A DNA stretch of 16,478 nucleotides, taken from an uncultured Ignavibacteria bacterium (GTDB lineage: Bacteria > Bacteroidota > Ignavibacteria > Ignavibacteriales > Melioribacteraceae). How positions within the stretch are numbered: position 1 is the stretch's first letter; every line of letters begins with the position of its first letter. Shown here one piece after another: positions 1-8,172 of the stretch. The notes under the pieces are model-generated. The model saw nothing but the letters and a program-made list of their open reading frames with translations, searched no databases and was not told the DNA's origin. The stretch is taken from positions 1-16,478 of the forward strand of contig CALGLM010000380.1 of assembly GCA_937930275.1 (NCBI GenBank). The letters are read 5' to 3'. Made by a program: the position numbers and the translations under genes.

Positions 1-1059
1 AAAAACATTAACGTCACTATTTTCATTTACCGATAAATCTCCGAATGTAAACGAGAACTTTTCCGCTTTCATTAAGCCCATTATTATTTTACACAATGTG
101 GTTTTACCCTCACCGCTCGGGGCTTTTAAATAAACAATATCACCCGCATTTATTATCAAATTATGTTCATAGTTACAATCAAAATCTTTAAATATAGTAA
201 ACATATTGCTAAATACGGTAAATCGCGAATTAAAGAGCAATATTCTTTCCGATGTGGAATCTTTTCTGTTTTCTAATCTAACTCCTATGCTTTTAACCCA
301 ATTTAAGTAAATATCAGGAGTAAATTTTTTAATATATAAATTTTCATCTTTTTTATATAGTTCGGCATATTCAATTTTATTATAAAGACCTTTAAAGTTT
401 TTATTAACAAACGAAACAATTGAATAATCGTGAGTAATAAATGTGCAAGTAAATTTTATTTCGTTAAATTTTTCAAATAGTATCGTTAAAAACAAATTTC
501 GATAATAATTATCTAAACTTCCGGTCGGTTCGTCAAAAACAAAAAAAGCCGTTTCACTTTCCTGTTCTTTTTTTATTATTGACATTTTTTTTAGCGCCAT
601 TAATAAAAGCACCCTTTGCTTTTCGCCGCCGCTCGGTCTGTAAGGACGCGGATAAATTTCCAATATTTTTTTTATTTCTTCGGCATTATTCCCCTTCCAT
701 AACGCCAATAAATCTTCTATATAACTTTCGCTATCATTTAAATTCCCTTCGTCTAACTGGTCATTAAGTTTTATTAAAGGATTAAGATGCGTAGAAGGTT
801 CTTGAAATACAAAAAAGCCGTTGCCAATATCTTGTTTTAGCGGACCATTTGTGATATAATCGTTATACGCACTACCGTTAATTTTTACATTTAAATCTTC
901 CGAGTCAATTAATCCAAATAATGCTTTGGAAATTAACGACTTACCTATACCGCTTTCACCAAATAAAAAAGTTATCTTATTTTTACTTAACGTATATTTA
1001 TCAATTTTAACAATTTTTTTATCGTCTTTTTTTATTTCTATGTTAAACTTCAATTCCAT
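1..1059 (-). CDS. Tandem ABC transporter ATPase, peptide/nickel type (3' end cut by window)
   Basis: Cytoplasmic ATPase subunit that would power the transporter encoded just upstream. The reading frame stays open for 353 codons from ATG at 1059 to the window edge. The first nucleotide-binding domain is complete: Walker A GESGIGKS (residues 34-41), Q-loop Gln86 in FQEP, signature PSGGEKQR (142-149), Walker B FFVFDEP with Glu177, D-loop SLDN (181-184), H-loop His210. A linker of about 60 residues follows, then a second Walker A, APSGEGKTT (313-321), so this is a two-domain fusion like YejF or fused DppD-DppF. The second domain is otherwise outside the window. The start codon overlaps the upstream permease stop by 1 nt (TAATG), which suggests translational coupling. 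Family assignment rests on motifs and on the neighbouring Dpp-like permeases and binding protein; the substrate is not predictable. Confidence 0.93.
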   Translation of the reverse strand, partial: MELKFNIEIKKDDKKIVKIDKYTLSKNKITFLFGESGIGKSLISKALFGLIDSEDLNVKINGSAYNDYITNGPLKQDIGNGFFVFQEPSTHLNPLIKLNDQLDEGNLNDSESYIEDLLALWKGNNAEEIKKILEIYPRPYRPSGGEKQRVLLLMALKKMSIIKKEQESETAFFVFDEPTGSLDNYYRNLFLTILFEKFNEIKFTCTFITHDYSIVSFVNKNFKGLYNKIEYAELYKKDENLYIKKFTPDIYLNWVKSIGVRLENRKDSTSERILLFNSRFTVFSNMFTIFKDFDCNYEHNLIINAGDIVYLKAPSGEGKTTLCKIIMGLMKAEKFSFTFGDLSVNENSDVNVF

Positions 1060-1931
1060 TATCTGCTAATCCTTTTTATTATTCCGTCCGAAATTTTAAA
1101 TACACATAACAGAGTAAACACAATTATAAACGCCGTACTTAATCCTTGAAGATGTTCAAACGGTAGATTTATTGCATATAAAGGATTAGTAATGCTTTTT
1201 CCTATCGCCAAAATATCTTGTTTACTATCCATTTTTGCAAGTAAATTGCCAAGTGTTGCCGGAAAATTGCTTAAACTTACATCATTGGATAAACCAACAC
1301 TTATAATAAAATCGATGCTACACTGTAAAAATAATGCGACCCCAAATAGCGAAACCAACTTATGAATAATAAAGCCTAAACTGTTCTTAAATAATATGTC
1401 ATAATTAATAATTCTATACTCATTTATTCCGCAGACTAACATGCTGTTATAAAAATCCGATTTTTTGTAATATTTAATTCTACCGGACATCGTTTCATAT
1501 AACTCGGGGAATATTACAATACCCAGGACAAAAGCAATAAGCATTATAATTACCCATTCGCTTTTAACCGTTTCTTTTGTAATTGCCAAAGTTATAAAAA
1601 TATACCCCAATAATACGCTAATTATTTGCGGAATTGATTTTAATATGTCAATCGTAAAATCCAATCCTTTAAGCAACAACCCTTTTAAAACATGTTCTAT
1701 TGCAAGTCTTAAATTTATTAATCCCCATGCCAACAAAAATGCAAGCAACATTACAATTCCGCCGATAACAAACGAATTTAAAAATGCTTCTTTAAGAAGA
1801 CTAAATGCTGGTTTGTTTAAAAATAATTCATCCCACAACAGCAAGAACTGTATTCCGACAAGCCAAAACAAGAACCACTTTATATCTCGCTGCTTATCAA
1901 TTTTATATAGTAATAAATTAGCTATTTTCAT
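1059..1931 (-). CDS. DppC/OppC-like ABC transporter permease, divergent
   Basis: Inner-membrane permease subunit of 290 aa, a usual length for DppC. Hydrophobic segments lie near residues 18-33, 52-75, 95-117, 124-142, 185-212 and 264-281, which suggests six helices. The cytoplasmic coupling loop lies near 159-185: FYNSMLVCGINEYRIINYDIL aligns in pattern with the Dpp EAA loop, keeping the central Gly168 but losing EAA itself. The segment from about 213 to 242 (GLSNDVSLSNFPATLGNLLA) matches the DppC region that normally reads LGLG...P...WGNML. The start overlaps the 3' end of the preceding permease by 14 nt and the stop overlaps the ATPase start by 1 nt. No Shine-Dalgarno is visible, consistent with coupled translation. 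Assignment as a peptide-type permease is fairly secure from these motifs and context; the sequence is clearly divergent. Confidence 0.85.
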   Translation of the reverse strand: MKIANLLLYKIDKQRDIKWFLFWLVGIQFLLLWDELFLNKPAFSLLKEAFLNSFVIGGIVMLLAFLLAWGLINLRLAIEHVLKGLLLKGLDFTIDILKSIPQIISVLLGYIFITLAITKETVKSEWVIIMLIAFVLGIVIFPELYETMSGRIKYYKKSDFYNSMLVCGINEYRIINYDILFKNSLGFIIHKLVSLFGVALFLQCSIDFIISVGLSNDVSLSNFPATLGNLLAKMDSKQDILAIGKSITNPLYAINLPFEHLQGLSTAFIIVFTLLCVFKISDGIIKRISR

Positions 1932-3036
1932 ATTTTTTTGTTAAGTTATTATATTTTAGGTCAACAAAAAACTCTGTAGTTTTTACCGTAGCAAATATTA
2001 ATAATATAATAAAAATTACGATATCATAATTTTTATAAAGAATATTTTGTAACATTTCATAACATAAATATCCTTGTATATTTAAAGCCATTTCAATAAT
2101 AACAATACCCGTTATAAGTAAAGCGGATAGTTCTTTTATATTTAGTATATTTTGGTAAACTGCATTTATGTATATATGACTAAAAACATGCCCCGAAAAT
2201 TTTTTGTGGTATTTTAAAATATTTTTATAACCAAACATTTTAGTTTTATAGTCGTTATTTAATCCTTTTACTATTGCAGTATTTACATATCCTTTTTTAC
2301 TTTCCGCTTTTAACAATGAATAAAATCGATATGAATAATTAATAAGTAAACCGTTTGTAAACACAGCAAGCATTATAAAAAATATAATACTATCGGTAAT
2401 GCTGCTTCCTTTTATTGAGTAAGCCACCACATAAGAAGGAGAAAATATTATAAAGTATGAAACTGTTTTTATTAATCCCTTTAAGAATAGTTTTAACGCA
2501 ACGCTTAATTTCCTTTTCCTAATATTTAAGGGAACTATATTATTTAGATATTCTTTTATTGTTAAAACAAAGTCATCAAAATATGATGTCGAACCTTGCT
2601 TCACCTTCACAAATTTCCAAACCGCAAAAGTTTTTGCAAAAGAATGGATTAAAAACAAAGCAATAACATATATAACTAAAAACCAAAAATACATCCCCAT
2701 TATTTTTTTTACTGCAATAAAATTTAAACCCGTATATTCTGCTCCCGATTTCATATTTACATCGGTAAACTTTTCTGCTTGCAATTCTTCAATTTGATAA
2801 ATAATATTTCTGTTTTGTTCAATACTATCCGGCGAGTAAATATTTAGTGCATCAAACAGAAGTGCTTTTTCATAACTATCCCCATAGTCAATTATCTGTT
2901 TTGTAAACAGTTCGTTTGCAAGCTTGGATTTATAGGTAATCTTTTTTTCCTGTTTTAAAAAACCATAATAAACAACAATTAAGATAATTGTTACAAACAA
3001 TACACTTATAAAATGTTCCGCAGCTTTTTTTAACAT
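1918..3036 (-). CDS. DppB/OppB-like ABC transporter permease, divergent
   Basis: Inner-membrane permease of 372 aa. The first helix (about residues 8-26) is followed by a roughly 85-residue polar segment, probably periplasmic, as in DppB-type proteins, then helices near 114-133, 189-207, 214-232, 303-318 and 337-352. A coupling loop resembling the EAA region lies at 249-275 (GYVNTAIVKGLNNDYKTKMF), with Gly258 kept. The C-terminal part, around NYDIVIFIILLIFATVKTTE and FFVDLKY, matches the DppB ending in which an Asp-Tyr pair precedes the last helix and a VDLLY-like motif closes it. It lies 5 nt after the 278-aa exported protein gene and overlaps the DppC-like gene by 14 nt. No Shine-Dalgarno is visible. 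The pairing with a DppC-like permease supports a heterodimeric channel. Confidence 0.8.
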   Translation of the reverse strand: MLKKAAEHFISVLFVTIILIVVYYGFLKQEKKITYKSKLANELFTKQIIDYGDSYEKALLFDALNIYSPDSIEQNRNIIYQIEELQAEKFTDVNMKSGAEYTGLNFIAVKKIMGMYFWFLVIYVIALFLIHSFAKTFAVWKFVKVKQGSTSYFDDFVLTIKEYLNNIVPLNIRKRKLSVALKLFLKGLIKTVSYFIIFSPSYVVAYSIKGSSITDSIIFFIMLAVFTNGLLINYSYRFYSLLKAESKKGYVNTAIVKGLNNDYKTKMFGYKNILKYHKKFSGHVFSHIYINAVYQNILNIKELSALLITGIVIIEMALNIQGYLCYEMLQNILYKNYDIVIFIILLIFATVKTTEFFVDLKYNNLTKKYENS

Positions 3037-3041
3037 ATATT

Positions 3042-3878
3042 TTATTCGGTTATTTCTATATTATTCTTATTTAACCTAACTTTTAGCCCCGTACCTAAAA
3101 CTATTGTCTCAAGTTTATTAACCAGTTGAATATTACTTTCGTTAAATTTTTCTAACGGATAGTTTAAAGTAGCAATAATCCGTTTATCGGAAATTAACAA
3201 ATTCCATTTTGGTGTATCTAATTTTTTATTTTTTACTTTATTAAGTTCACTGAATATTTTTTCGTTTAATTTATCCGAATTTTTAAAAAATTCCTTTATT
3301 TTTGCTATTAGCGATTTTGTAAAACGATTAGTATTAATATTCTCCGTTTTTAACAATTCATAATCTTTGTTATATTTACCAAACTGCATCCACCCGTAAC
3401 CATTATCAAAAAACTTTACATAATACAAATTACCGTCTTCAAATACTCTTATAATCAAACTTCCCGCTTTTAATTTTTTCTTGGTCTTTTTGTCAATTTC
3501 AAAAACTCCGTTACCGTTTTCTGTAAGAATTTTTAAAGTATCGTAATAATATTTTTTATTATTATATACTTTTGGTAAACCGGCATCGTTTTGCTGATAA
3601 TATTTACCGCCAAGCTCTTTAAGCAAATAATATTTATTCCCGTTAATTTCAATTTCCGTATATCCCCTTACTCCGTCATTTAAAATACCGTTTTGTTTTG
3701 TAACCAAAAGGGGTTTGTTTTTAACAAATAACCCCCTTTCCTTTTCATTTATCGGTTGTTTAAATTTATTTAGAATAACAAGTTTACTTGGATTATCAAA
3801 AATTAAATAATTCCCGATGTTACTCGCAAATATTTCGGTTATTATAAATAAATAAATTAAAACAAGTTTACTATTCAT
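3042..3878 (-). CDS. Exported protein of unknown function in the ABC operon
   Basis: I do not recognise a family. The 278-aa product begins with a short hydrophobic stretch (residues 4-18, LVLIYLFIITEIFAS) that looks like a cleavable signal peptide without a lipobox, so it is probably periplasmic. The rest is Lys/Asn/Tyr-rich. Two stretches, about 25-90 and 110-170, look beta-rich and loosely similar to each other. The second ends in NGYGWMQFGKY, which recalls the Trp turn of bacterial SH3-like domains, but this is only an impression. A helical stretch follows (about 185-215), then a mixed C-terminus. The gene sits 12 nt after the binding protein and 5 nt before the first permease, so it probably serves the same system. 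The start gives an ATG directly followed by the signal sequence; an overlapping out-of-frame ATG at 3882 stops after three codons. Confidence 0.75.
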   Translation of the reverse strand: MNSKLVLIYLFIITEIFASNIGNYLIFDNPSKLVILNKFKQPINEKERGLFVKNKPLLVTKQNGILNDGVRGYTEIEINGNKYYLLKELGGKYYQQNDAGLPKVYNNKKYYYDTLKILTENGNGVFEIDKKTKKKLKAGSLIIRVFEDGNLYYVKFFDNGYGWMQFGKYNKDYELLKTENINTNRFTKSLIAKIKEFFKNSDKLNEKIFSELNKVKNKKLDTPKWNLLISDKRIIATLNYPLEKFNESNIQLVNKLETIVLGTGLKVRLNKNNIEITE

Positions 3879-3890
3879 TCATTATTTCCG

Positions 3891-5621
3891 TTACTTCTTT
3901 TTTTCTTTCCATTTTTCAATAGTACTTAATTGCGAAGCCACCCCATATAGATTTATACTTTTAGGATTAAATTGTGTACTGAAATAAGCAAGTGAAGGAA
4001 CCGAAAACAACCATGAACCTAAACTGAGATCGTTTTCCAGTGCATCAATTTTTTCCGCATATGCTTGTTTATCTCCTATCTCCCTTGTTGACATAAAACC
4101 ATAAATATAATCAGCTAATTGACGCAATGCATCAATATCCGAACTTCCTACTTCTAAATTAATTCTACAGAAGTTGTTATTTCCGCGCAAAGCGGAATAA
4201 TCTAAAATAGTTTTTCCGTCTTCGCCTTGTTTTGTTCTTAGGTTAATTTTATATGTTTCCAAATTGGGTTCACGGAAAAACACATCATACAAATCAAAAA
4301 GAAAATTACTTCTATATCCCGTAAATGCAACTAATACCGCATCATAATTTCCTGATTTTATATCTTCGTTCTGTACGGCTTTAACCCTAACTTTTCCTTT
4401 TGTAATTTTCGGGTCGTTTAATATATCAATCAACTCGCTGTATTCTTCTCTGTAACCGTAATTAACACATGCCGCTATTCTTAAAGTATCAGGCAATACA
4501 GATAGATTTGCGTTATAATCTACCTCTTTAGGCATAACAATTTGCTCTTCGTAATAATATGAAGTGTGAGGAAACACGCTATAGTTCAAATAATCGTAGT
4601 AGTTGTTTTTATTTCCCTTATAATCAACAATATTACGCTGTTGCTCAGTACCGACTTTAAAAAATCTATCTATAATTCTACGGTTGTTAAATAACGATTT
4701 TGCCGCTCTTCTTTGTTCAATATTCAGTCGTTGTGTATTGTACAATATTGCAAAAAATGTAGTACTTATACTTGACTTATAAAAATAATCTTCTTTATCG
4801 CTTAAAATCGAGTTCAAACTTCCGAACGGCGTATCCAGTAACACGTTTATGTTTGTATTGCTTAATTCGGTTGCAAAAGTACTGTTATCTACAAAAGGCG
4901 CCAATTTTACAAATGGAATTTCAGCGACCCCCACCGGAGATTTATAGAACATCGGCTCGTTCTTTTCGTTTGATATACGCATATAATTACTTGTGCCTAT
5001 ATTGTAATTTAAAGCATTCAAATCGCTGTTTTTAGGTAATATCTTAAATGATAGTACTTCTTTTACATCAGGTTCCGTCCAAATTCTATCCCCTTTAAAT
5101 TGAAATTTAATAACATTATCGGCATCGGGACCTACAAAATTTATATCTGTCATTGCTTGCGATACCAAAATATAATCGGGAGACAGACTTCCTAAGTTCT
5201 GTATTCTTTTTAATGTAAACAACAAATCTTCAGCCGTAAAATATTCCGCATTACCCTCACTAATTTTTACTTCGTCTCCGTCAAATTTTGCATTAAAACT
5301 GCTGTGCCATTTTATATTTTTCTTTAGTCTTATAGATACGACATTATTTTCGTCTATTCCTAAATATTCGCCTAACCCGTCTTCATACACTATTCCGCTG
5401 GCATTTGCAGATATGTTAAACAAACCGTCAAATTCAACTTCGTCAAGCTTATCGGCAATAGGGTTTGCATTAGGCAAATGTGGGTCAACAGCCGGTTTTT
5501 GGTGTGAAATGTAAGGAATAATTATATTTCCCGATAAATCTTTTCGCAAAATAAAATAAAATATTAACGCTAATGCAACAACAGAAACAGCCGCAATTAT
5601 ATAAATCTTTTTATTTTTCAT
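3891..5621 (-). CDS. Family 5 extracellular solute-binding protein, membrane-anchored
   Basis: Peptide-type (SBP_bac_5, DppA/OppA-like) binding protein of 576 aa, expected to capture the transporter's ligand on the outer face of the inner membrane. Family signs are FDGLF (64-68), the WHSS region near 105-108, FTAEDLLFTLKRI (128-140), and QRRAAKSLFNNRRIIDRFF in the middle of the protein, which matches the usual 'vR.Al..AiDR' region. The N-terminus is a single uncleaved-looking helix (about 7-25) after a Lys-rich start, with no lipobox Cys and no clear cleavage site. It is therefore probably anchored by a transmembrane segment rather than lipid. The start is supported by an AGAGGA ribosome-binding site. 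It lies 16 nt after the 788-aa lipoprotein and 12 nt before the exported 278-aa protein. Confidence 0.88.
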   Translation of the reverse strand: MKNKKIYIIAAVSVVALALIFYFILRKDLSGNIIIPYISHQKPAVDPHLPNANPIADKLDEVEFDGLFNISANASGIVYEDGLGEYLGIDENNVVSIRLKKNIKWHSSFNAKFDGDEVKISEGNAEYFTAEDLLFTLKRIQNLGSLSPDYILVSQAMTDINFVGPDADNVIKFQFKGDRIWTEPDVKEVLSFKILPKNSDLNALNYNIGTSNYMRISNEKNEPMFYKSPVGVAEIPFVKLAPFVDNSTFATELSNTNINVLLDTPFGSLNSILSDKEDYFYKSSISTTFFAILYNTQRLNIEQRRAAKSLFNNRRIIDRFFKVGTEQQRNIVDYKGNKNNYYDYLNYSVFPHTSYYYEEQIVMPKEVDYNANLSVLPDTLRIAACVNYGYREEYSELIDILNDPKITKGKVRVKAVQNEDIKSGNYDAVLVAFTGYRSNFLFDLYDVFFREPNLETYKINLRTKQGEDGKTILDYSALRGNNNFCRINLEVGSSDIDALRQLADYIYGFMSTREIGDKQAYAEKIDALENDLSLGSWLFSVPSLAYFSTQFNPKSINLYGVASQLSTIEKWKEKKK

Positions 5622-5625
5622 CTTG

Positions 5626-5631
5626 TCCTCT
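5626..5631 (-). promoter_or_regulatory. Ribosome-binding site of the solute-binding protein gene
   Basis: On the minus strand AGAGGA stands 4 nt before the ATG at 5621. It is one of the few clear Shine-Dalgarno sequences in the window and it fixes the binding-protein start. It suggests independent initiation here, whereas the downstream permease genes have none. Confidence 0.7.
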
Positions 5632-5637
5632 TGTAAA

Positions 5638-8004
5638 TTAATTCTTCTTAATTATCGGTTTTTGAGCCATTACGCTTACTTTAAATATTTTATAAGCCGG
5701 GTATTTAAATCTTACTTCAAGAACATTTCTACCGTCTTTATCCATTTGAACCGGAGAAATTTGGGCTTCATAATTATTTCCCGACATAGGAGCGGTTATT
5801 TTTACTCGTCCTTCGTTTTTAATGATTTTATTATTTATCGTAATTTTATCATACCATTGTTTTCCTGCAGCATTTTTTGCAACTTCATCAGGTAATTTTA
5901 TATTAATATCAAATACCGGAAATTGTGCATCGGAAGGAATTTTTAATAAAATTCTAAACATATATTCGTTTTCACCTTTGGAGTTGGTAGTTACCGGAGC
6001 AACAAAAACCTCTCTGTAATCCATTGGTTTATTAATAAGTTTTGGAACGTTAATATCACATTCATTTATAATCGATTTTATTGTTTTATCGTTCCCCTTA
6101 TAATATCTTCCGTGCTCTACAATTGCTCTTACTTTTTCCACACCTCTATTATTAATGTTTTTCAAAAAGTCGTTATAAATACCTTTTATAGCTCCTTCGG
6201 GTAACTCATTATATTTCATATTATCCAAGTAATCTTGAATTTGTGCTTTTTTATTAGCCAAATCACCAGCACCTTTAGTTGAAAACGTTAAATCGTATGC
6301 AGGCACAAAAGAAGAATCTTGATACAAAGCGCGTACGTTATTAATAGCCAATCTATTACGAGAAACAAACGAATCGACAGCTGTTTTGGATACCCGTTTT
6401 ACCGATTCAAATAATTCGTCTTCCAATTCTTCAACTACTTGTTGTTTGCGTGAAGAAATATTTTTTAAGTTAACAAAATCGTTATCGTTATAAAGATTTC
6501 TTAAAATTGATTCGCATCTGCCAAATCCGTATTTTGTCATACTGTTTTTTGCCAAATTTCTTTGTTGGTCAATATAAAGTCTATCAATATCCGGATATTG
6601 ATTTAATAAATAGTCCAACTCTCTGTTTTCGGTCAACATTTTAATTATATCTTTATATCTCTCTTCCGATTTTGCTTGATTAATTCGCGGAACAAGTACT
6701 TCGGCAATTTGGAAACCAAGTTCCAGTCTAACGGTGTTTCTGCGGGCATTTTCTATAGTATTACTCATATTTTGTGTAACTCGCAAATCCGAAAACTTGT
6801 TAATACTTGCCGTTTCGTCATTTGGAATAATACTTTTCATCTCTTTTACAATTTGAAGCATTTTTGGATAAAACGAGTTGTTTGGATAACTTGTAGTTTT
6901 CTTAAAAGCCGCTTTCATTTCGGTTTCTTTATTAAAATAGATTTCCATTTTTTCGGCTTGTAAATTAAATTTTGTTATATAATTTACCGCCGAAGTAAAA
7001 TCTGCAGGAATATTTTTAGAACTTAATCTGTACAAATTATCTATTTTTTTAACATCTGCAGGCAGTTCAATAGCAGAAAGATCGTTTTTACTTTGTAATT
7101 TATTATAAATAAAATTTGTAACACCGGAAAGTTTGTTTTCTATATCTTTTTTTGCTCTTTCAATTATTCCGCTTGTAAATCTATTAGGATAACTTAGTAA
7201 CTCGGTCATTTCATCCGTTTTTAACAAAAATTCATTATAATTTTGTTTTTCTATAGCTCCGAATACTTCGCAAATTAACGTATAATTTTTATTAAAGAGT
7301 AATTCGTCTTTAACATTTTTCTTTAATTCAATATAATTTTGATATGCAACATCATTGGAATTTAATAAGTCGTCCGGAAAAATATTTTCAAGCTCGTTAA
7401 GTTCGTTATTCATTTCTTCAATAGCCAGCTTTTTATTATCCAGTTGGGAAATTTCTCCCTTAAAATCCATATTGCCAAAATTATAATTAAGACTAATGGC
7501 ATTATAAATGTTTCTATTGGTACTATTATCAGTTAGAATTTTTTTATATTCTTCATACTTTACTTCAAATTTAAATCTCCATATAGGGGCATATCTATAT
7601 TTAAGAATCAAAGGCGTCTCTTCTTTTTCAACTTTTTCGATAACCCAATAATACTTTTCTTTTTCTTTCCCTATTCTGTAAACCCATAAACTATCAATAT
7701 TTTGATTTTCGTTTTTAGCTTTCGTCATATCTCCTTTACCGTCATCAAAAAAATCGGTAAAATAGGTATTAAATAATGAACGGTTAGGCGAGCTTAATAT
7801 TAAATAAAAATTTCCCGATTCCGCTTTTGGGAATTCGATATAATACTTTTTATCCCCTTTAAGAACAAAGTTTTCGTCATCATCCATAATAGGTAATAAT
7901 CCTTGTTCCTTTGAAACCGGTTCGGGATCGGGAGATAATTGTTTATAGGTTGAACATGCCGCTAACATTAAAAACATAGGTATAACATACTTAAGATATC
8001 TCAT
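5638..8004 (-). CDS. Large lipoprotein of unknown function, first gene of the ABC operon
   Basis: I do not recognise a family. The 788-aa product has a lipoprotein signal peptide with lipobox LAAC and Cys17 as the predicted acylation site, so it is a membrane-tethered envelope protein. Residues about 30-165 look beta-rich (for example KKYYIEFPKAESGNFYLILS). The long middle part, about 175-650, is mostly charged and helical and may form bundles or coiled coils. The last 125 residues, about 665-788, again look like a beta-sandwich, ending in a basic IIKKN tail. As the first gene of a tightly packed operon with a peptide-type ABC transporter, it may be a partner or scaffold of that transporter; this is inferred from gene order only. 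The start is supported by the lipobox position and an AAAGGG ribosome-binding site. Confidence 0.82.
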   Translation of the reverse strand: MRYLKYVIPMFLMLAACSTYKQLSPDPEPVSKEQGLLPIMDDDENFVLKGDKKYYIEFPKAESGNFYLILSSPNRSLFNTYFTDFFDDGKGDMTKAKNENQNIDSLWVYRIGKEKEKYYWVIEKVEKEETPLILKYRYAPIWRFKFEVKYEEYKKILTDNSTNRNIYNAISLNYNFGNMDFKGEISQLDNKKLAIEEMNNELNELENIFPDDLLNSNDVAYQNYIELKKNVKDELLFNKNYTLICEVFGAIEKQNYNEFLLKTDEMTELLSYPNRFTSGIIERAKKDIENKLSGVTNFIYNKLQSKNDLSAIELPADVKKIDNLYRLSSKNIPADFTSAVNYITKFNLQAEKMEIYFNKETEMKAAFKKTTSYPNNSFYPKMLQIVKEMKSIIPNDETASINKFSDLRVTQNMSNTIENARRNTVRLELGFQIAEVLVPRINQAKSEERYKDIIKMLTENRELDYLLNQYPDIDRLYIDQQRNLAKNSMTKYGFGRCESILRNLYNDNDFVNLKNISSRKQQVVEELEDELFESVKRVSKTAVDSFVSRNRLAINNVRALYQDSSFVPAYDLTFSTKGAGDLANKKAQIQDYLDNMKYNELPEGAIKGIYNDFLKNINNRGVEKVRAIVEHGRYYKGNDKTIKSIINECDINVPKLINKPMDYREVFVAPVTTNSKGENEYMFRILLKIPSDAQFPVFDINIKLPDEVAKNAAGKQWYDKITINNKIIKNEGRVKITAPMSGNNYEAQISPVQMDKDGRNVLEVRFKYPAYKIFKVSVMAQKPIIKKN

Positions 8005-8172
8005 TTGTTCTATCCCTTTAATTTTTATTTGTTATTTTAAAATATTAAATAAAATCTAAATAATAAAGGTATTATTTTTTTTAGTTTCATTTATAAATAA
8101 AATTTAGTTAAATTATAGTTTTATAATTAAAATTAAATAATTTTTAAAAATTAAGTATTTAATTTTACAAAC
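8005..8172. promoter_or_regulatory. Divergent promoter region between the ABC operon and the histidine kinase gene
   Basis: This 168-bp, extremely A+T-rich spacer separates two divergent starts and must hold both promoters. No exact Bacteroidota-type -7 box (TAnnTTTG) is present for either direction. The closest are TACCTTTA on the minus strand (8064-8071) and TAGTTTTA on the plus strand (8116-8123), neither with a matching -33 TTG. Two AT palindromes lie on the kinase side: a 7-bp arm pair at 8111-8117/8122-8128 and a perfect 16-bp palindrome at 8138-8153. They could be operators or chance products of base composition. Confidence 0.5.
8014..8019 (-). promoter_or_regulatory. Ribosome-binding site of the lipoprotein gene
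   Basis: On the minus strand AAAGGG stands 9 nt before the ATG at 8004, a normal Shine-Dalgarno spacing. It supports the chosen start, which also places the signal peptide at the very N-terminus. Confidence 0.6.

Larger units (their letters stand above)
1..8004 (-). other. Six-gene operon: lipoprotein, binding protein, exported protein, two permeases, tandem ATPase
   Basis: All six genes read leftward with gaps of 16, 12 and 5 nt, then overlaps of 14 nt and 1 nt. No terminator-like hairpin is visible between them. A single transcript from the region 8005-8172 is the simplest reading. The set contains every part of a peptide-type ABC transporter (binding protein, two permeases, two fused ATPase domains) plus two envelope proteins of unknown family. 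Whether the operon continues past the ATPase cannot be seen. Confidence 0.8.

Noticed and set aside
579..767. Short plus-strand frame inside the ATPase gene
   Set aside because: It is a shadow of the minus-strand gene, which has intact ABC motifs throughout. Similar short frames opposite other genes (for example 4772-5035, 5623-5895, 10044-10226, 13008-13193) were dismissed for the same reason.
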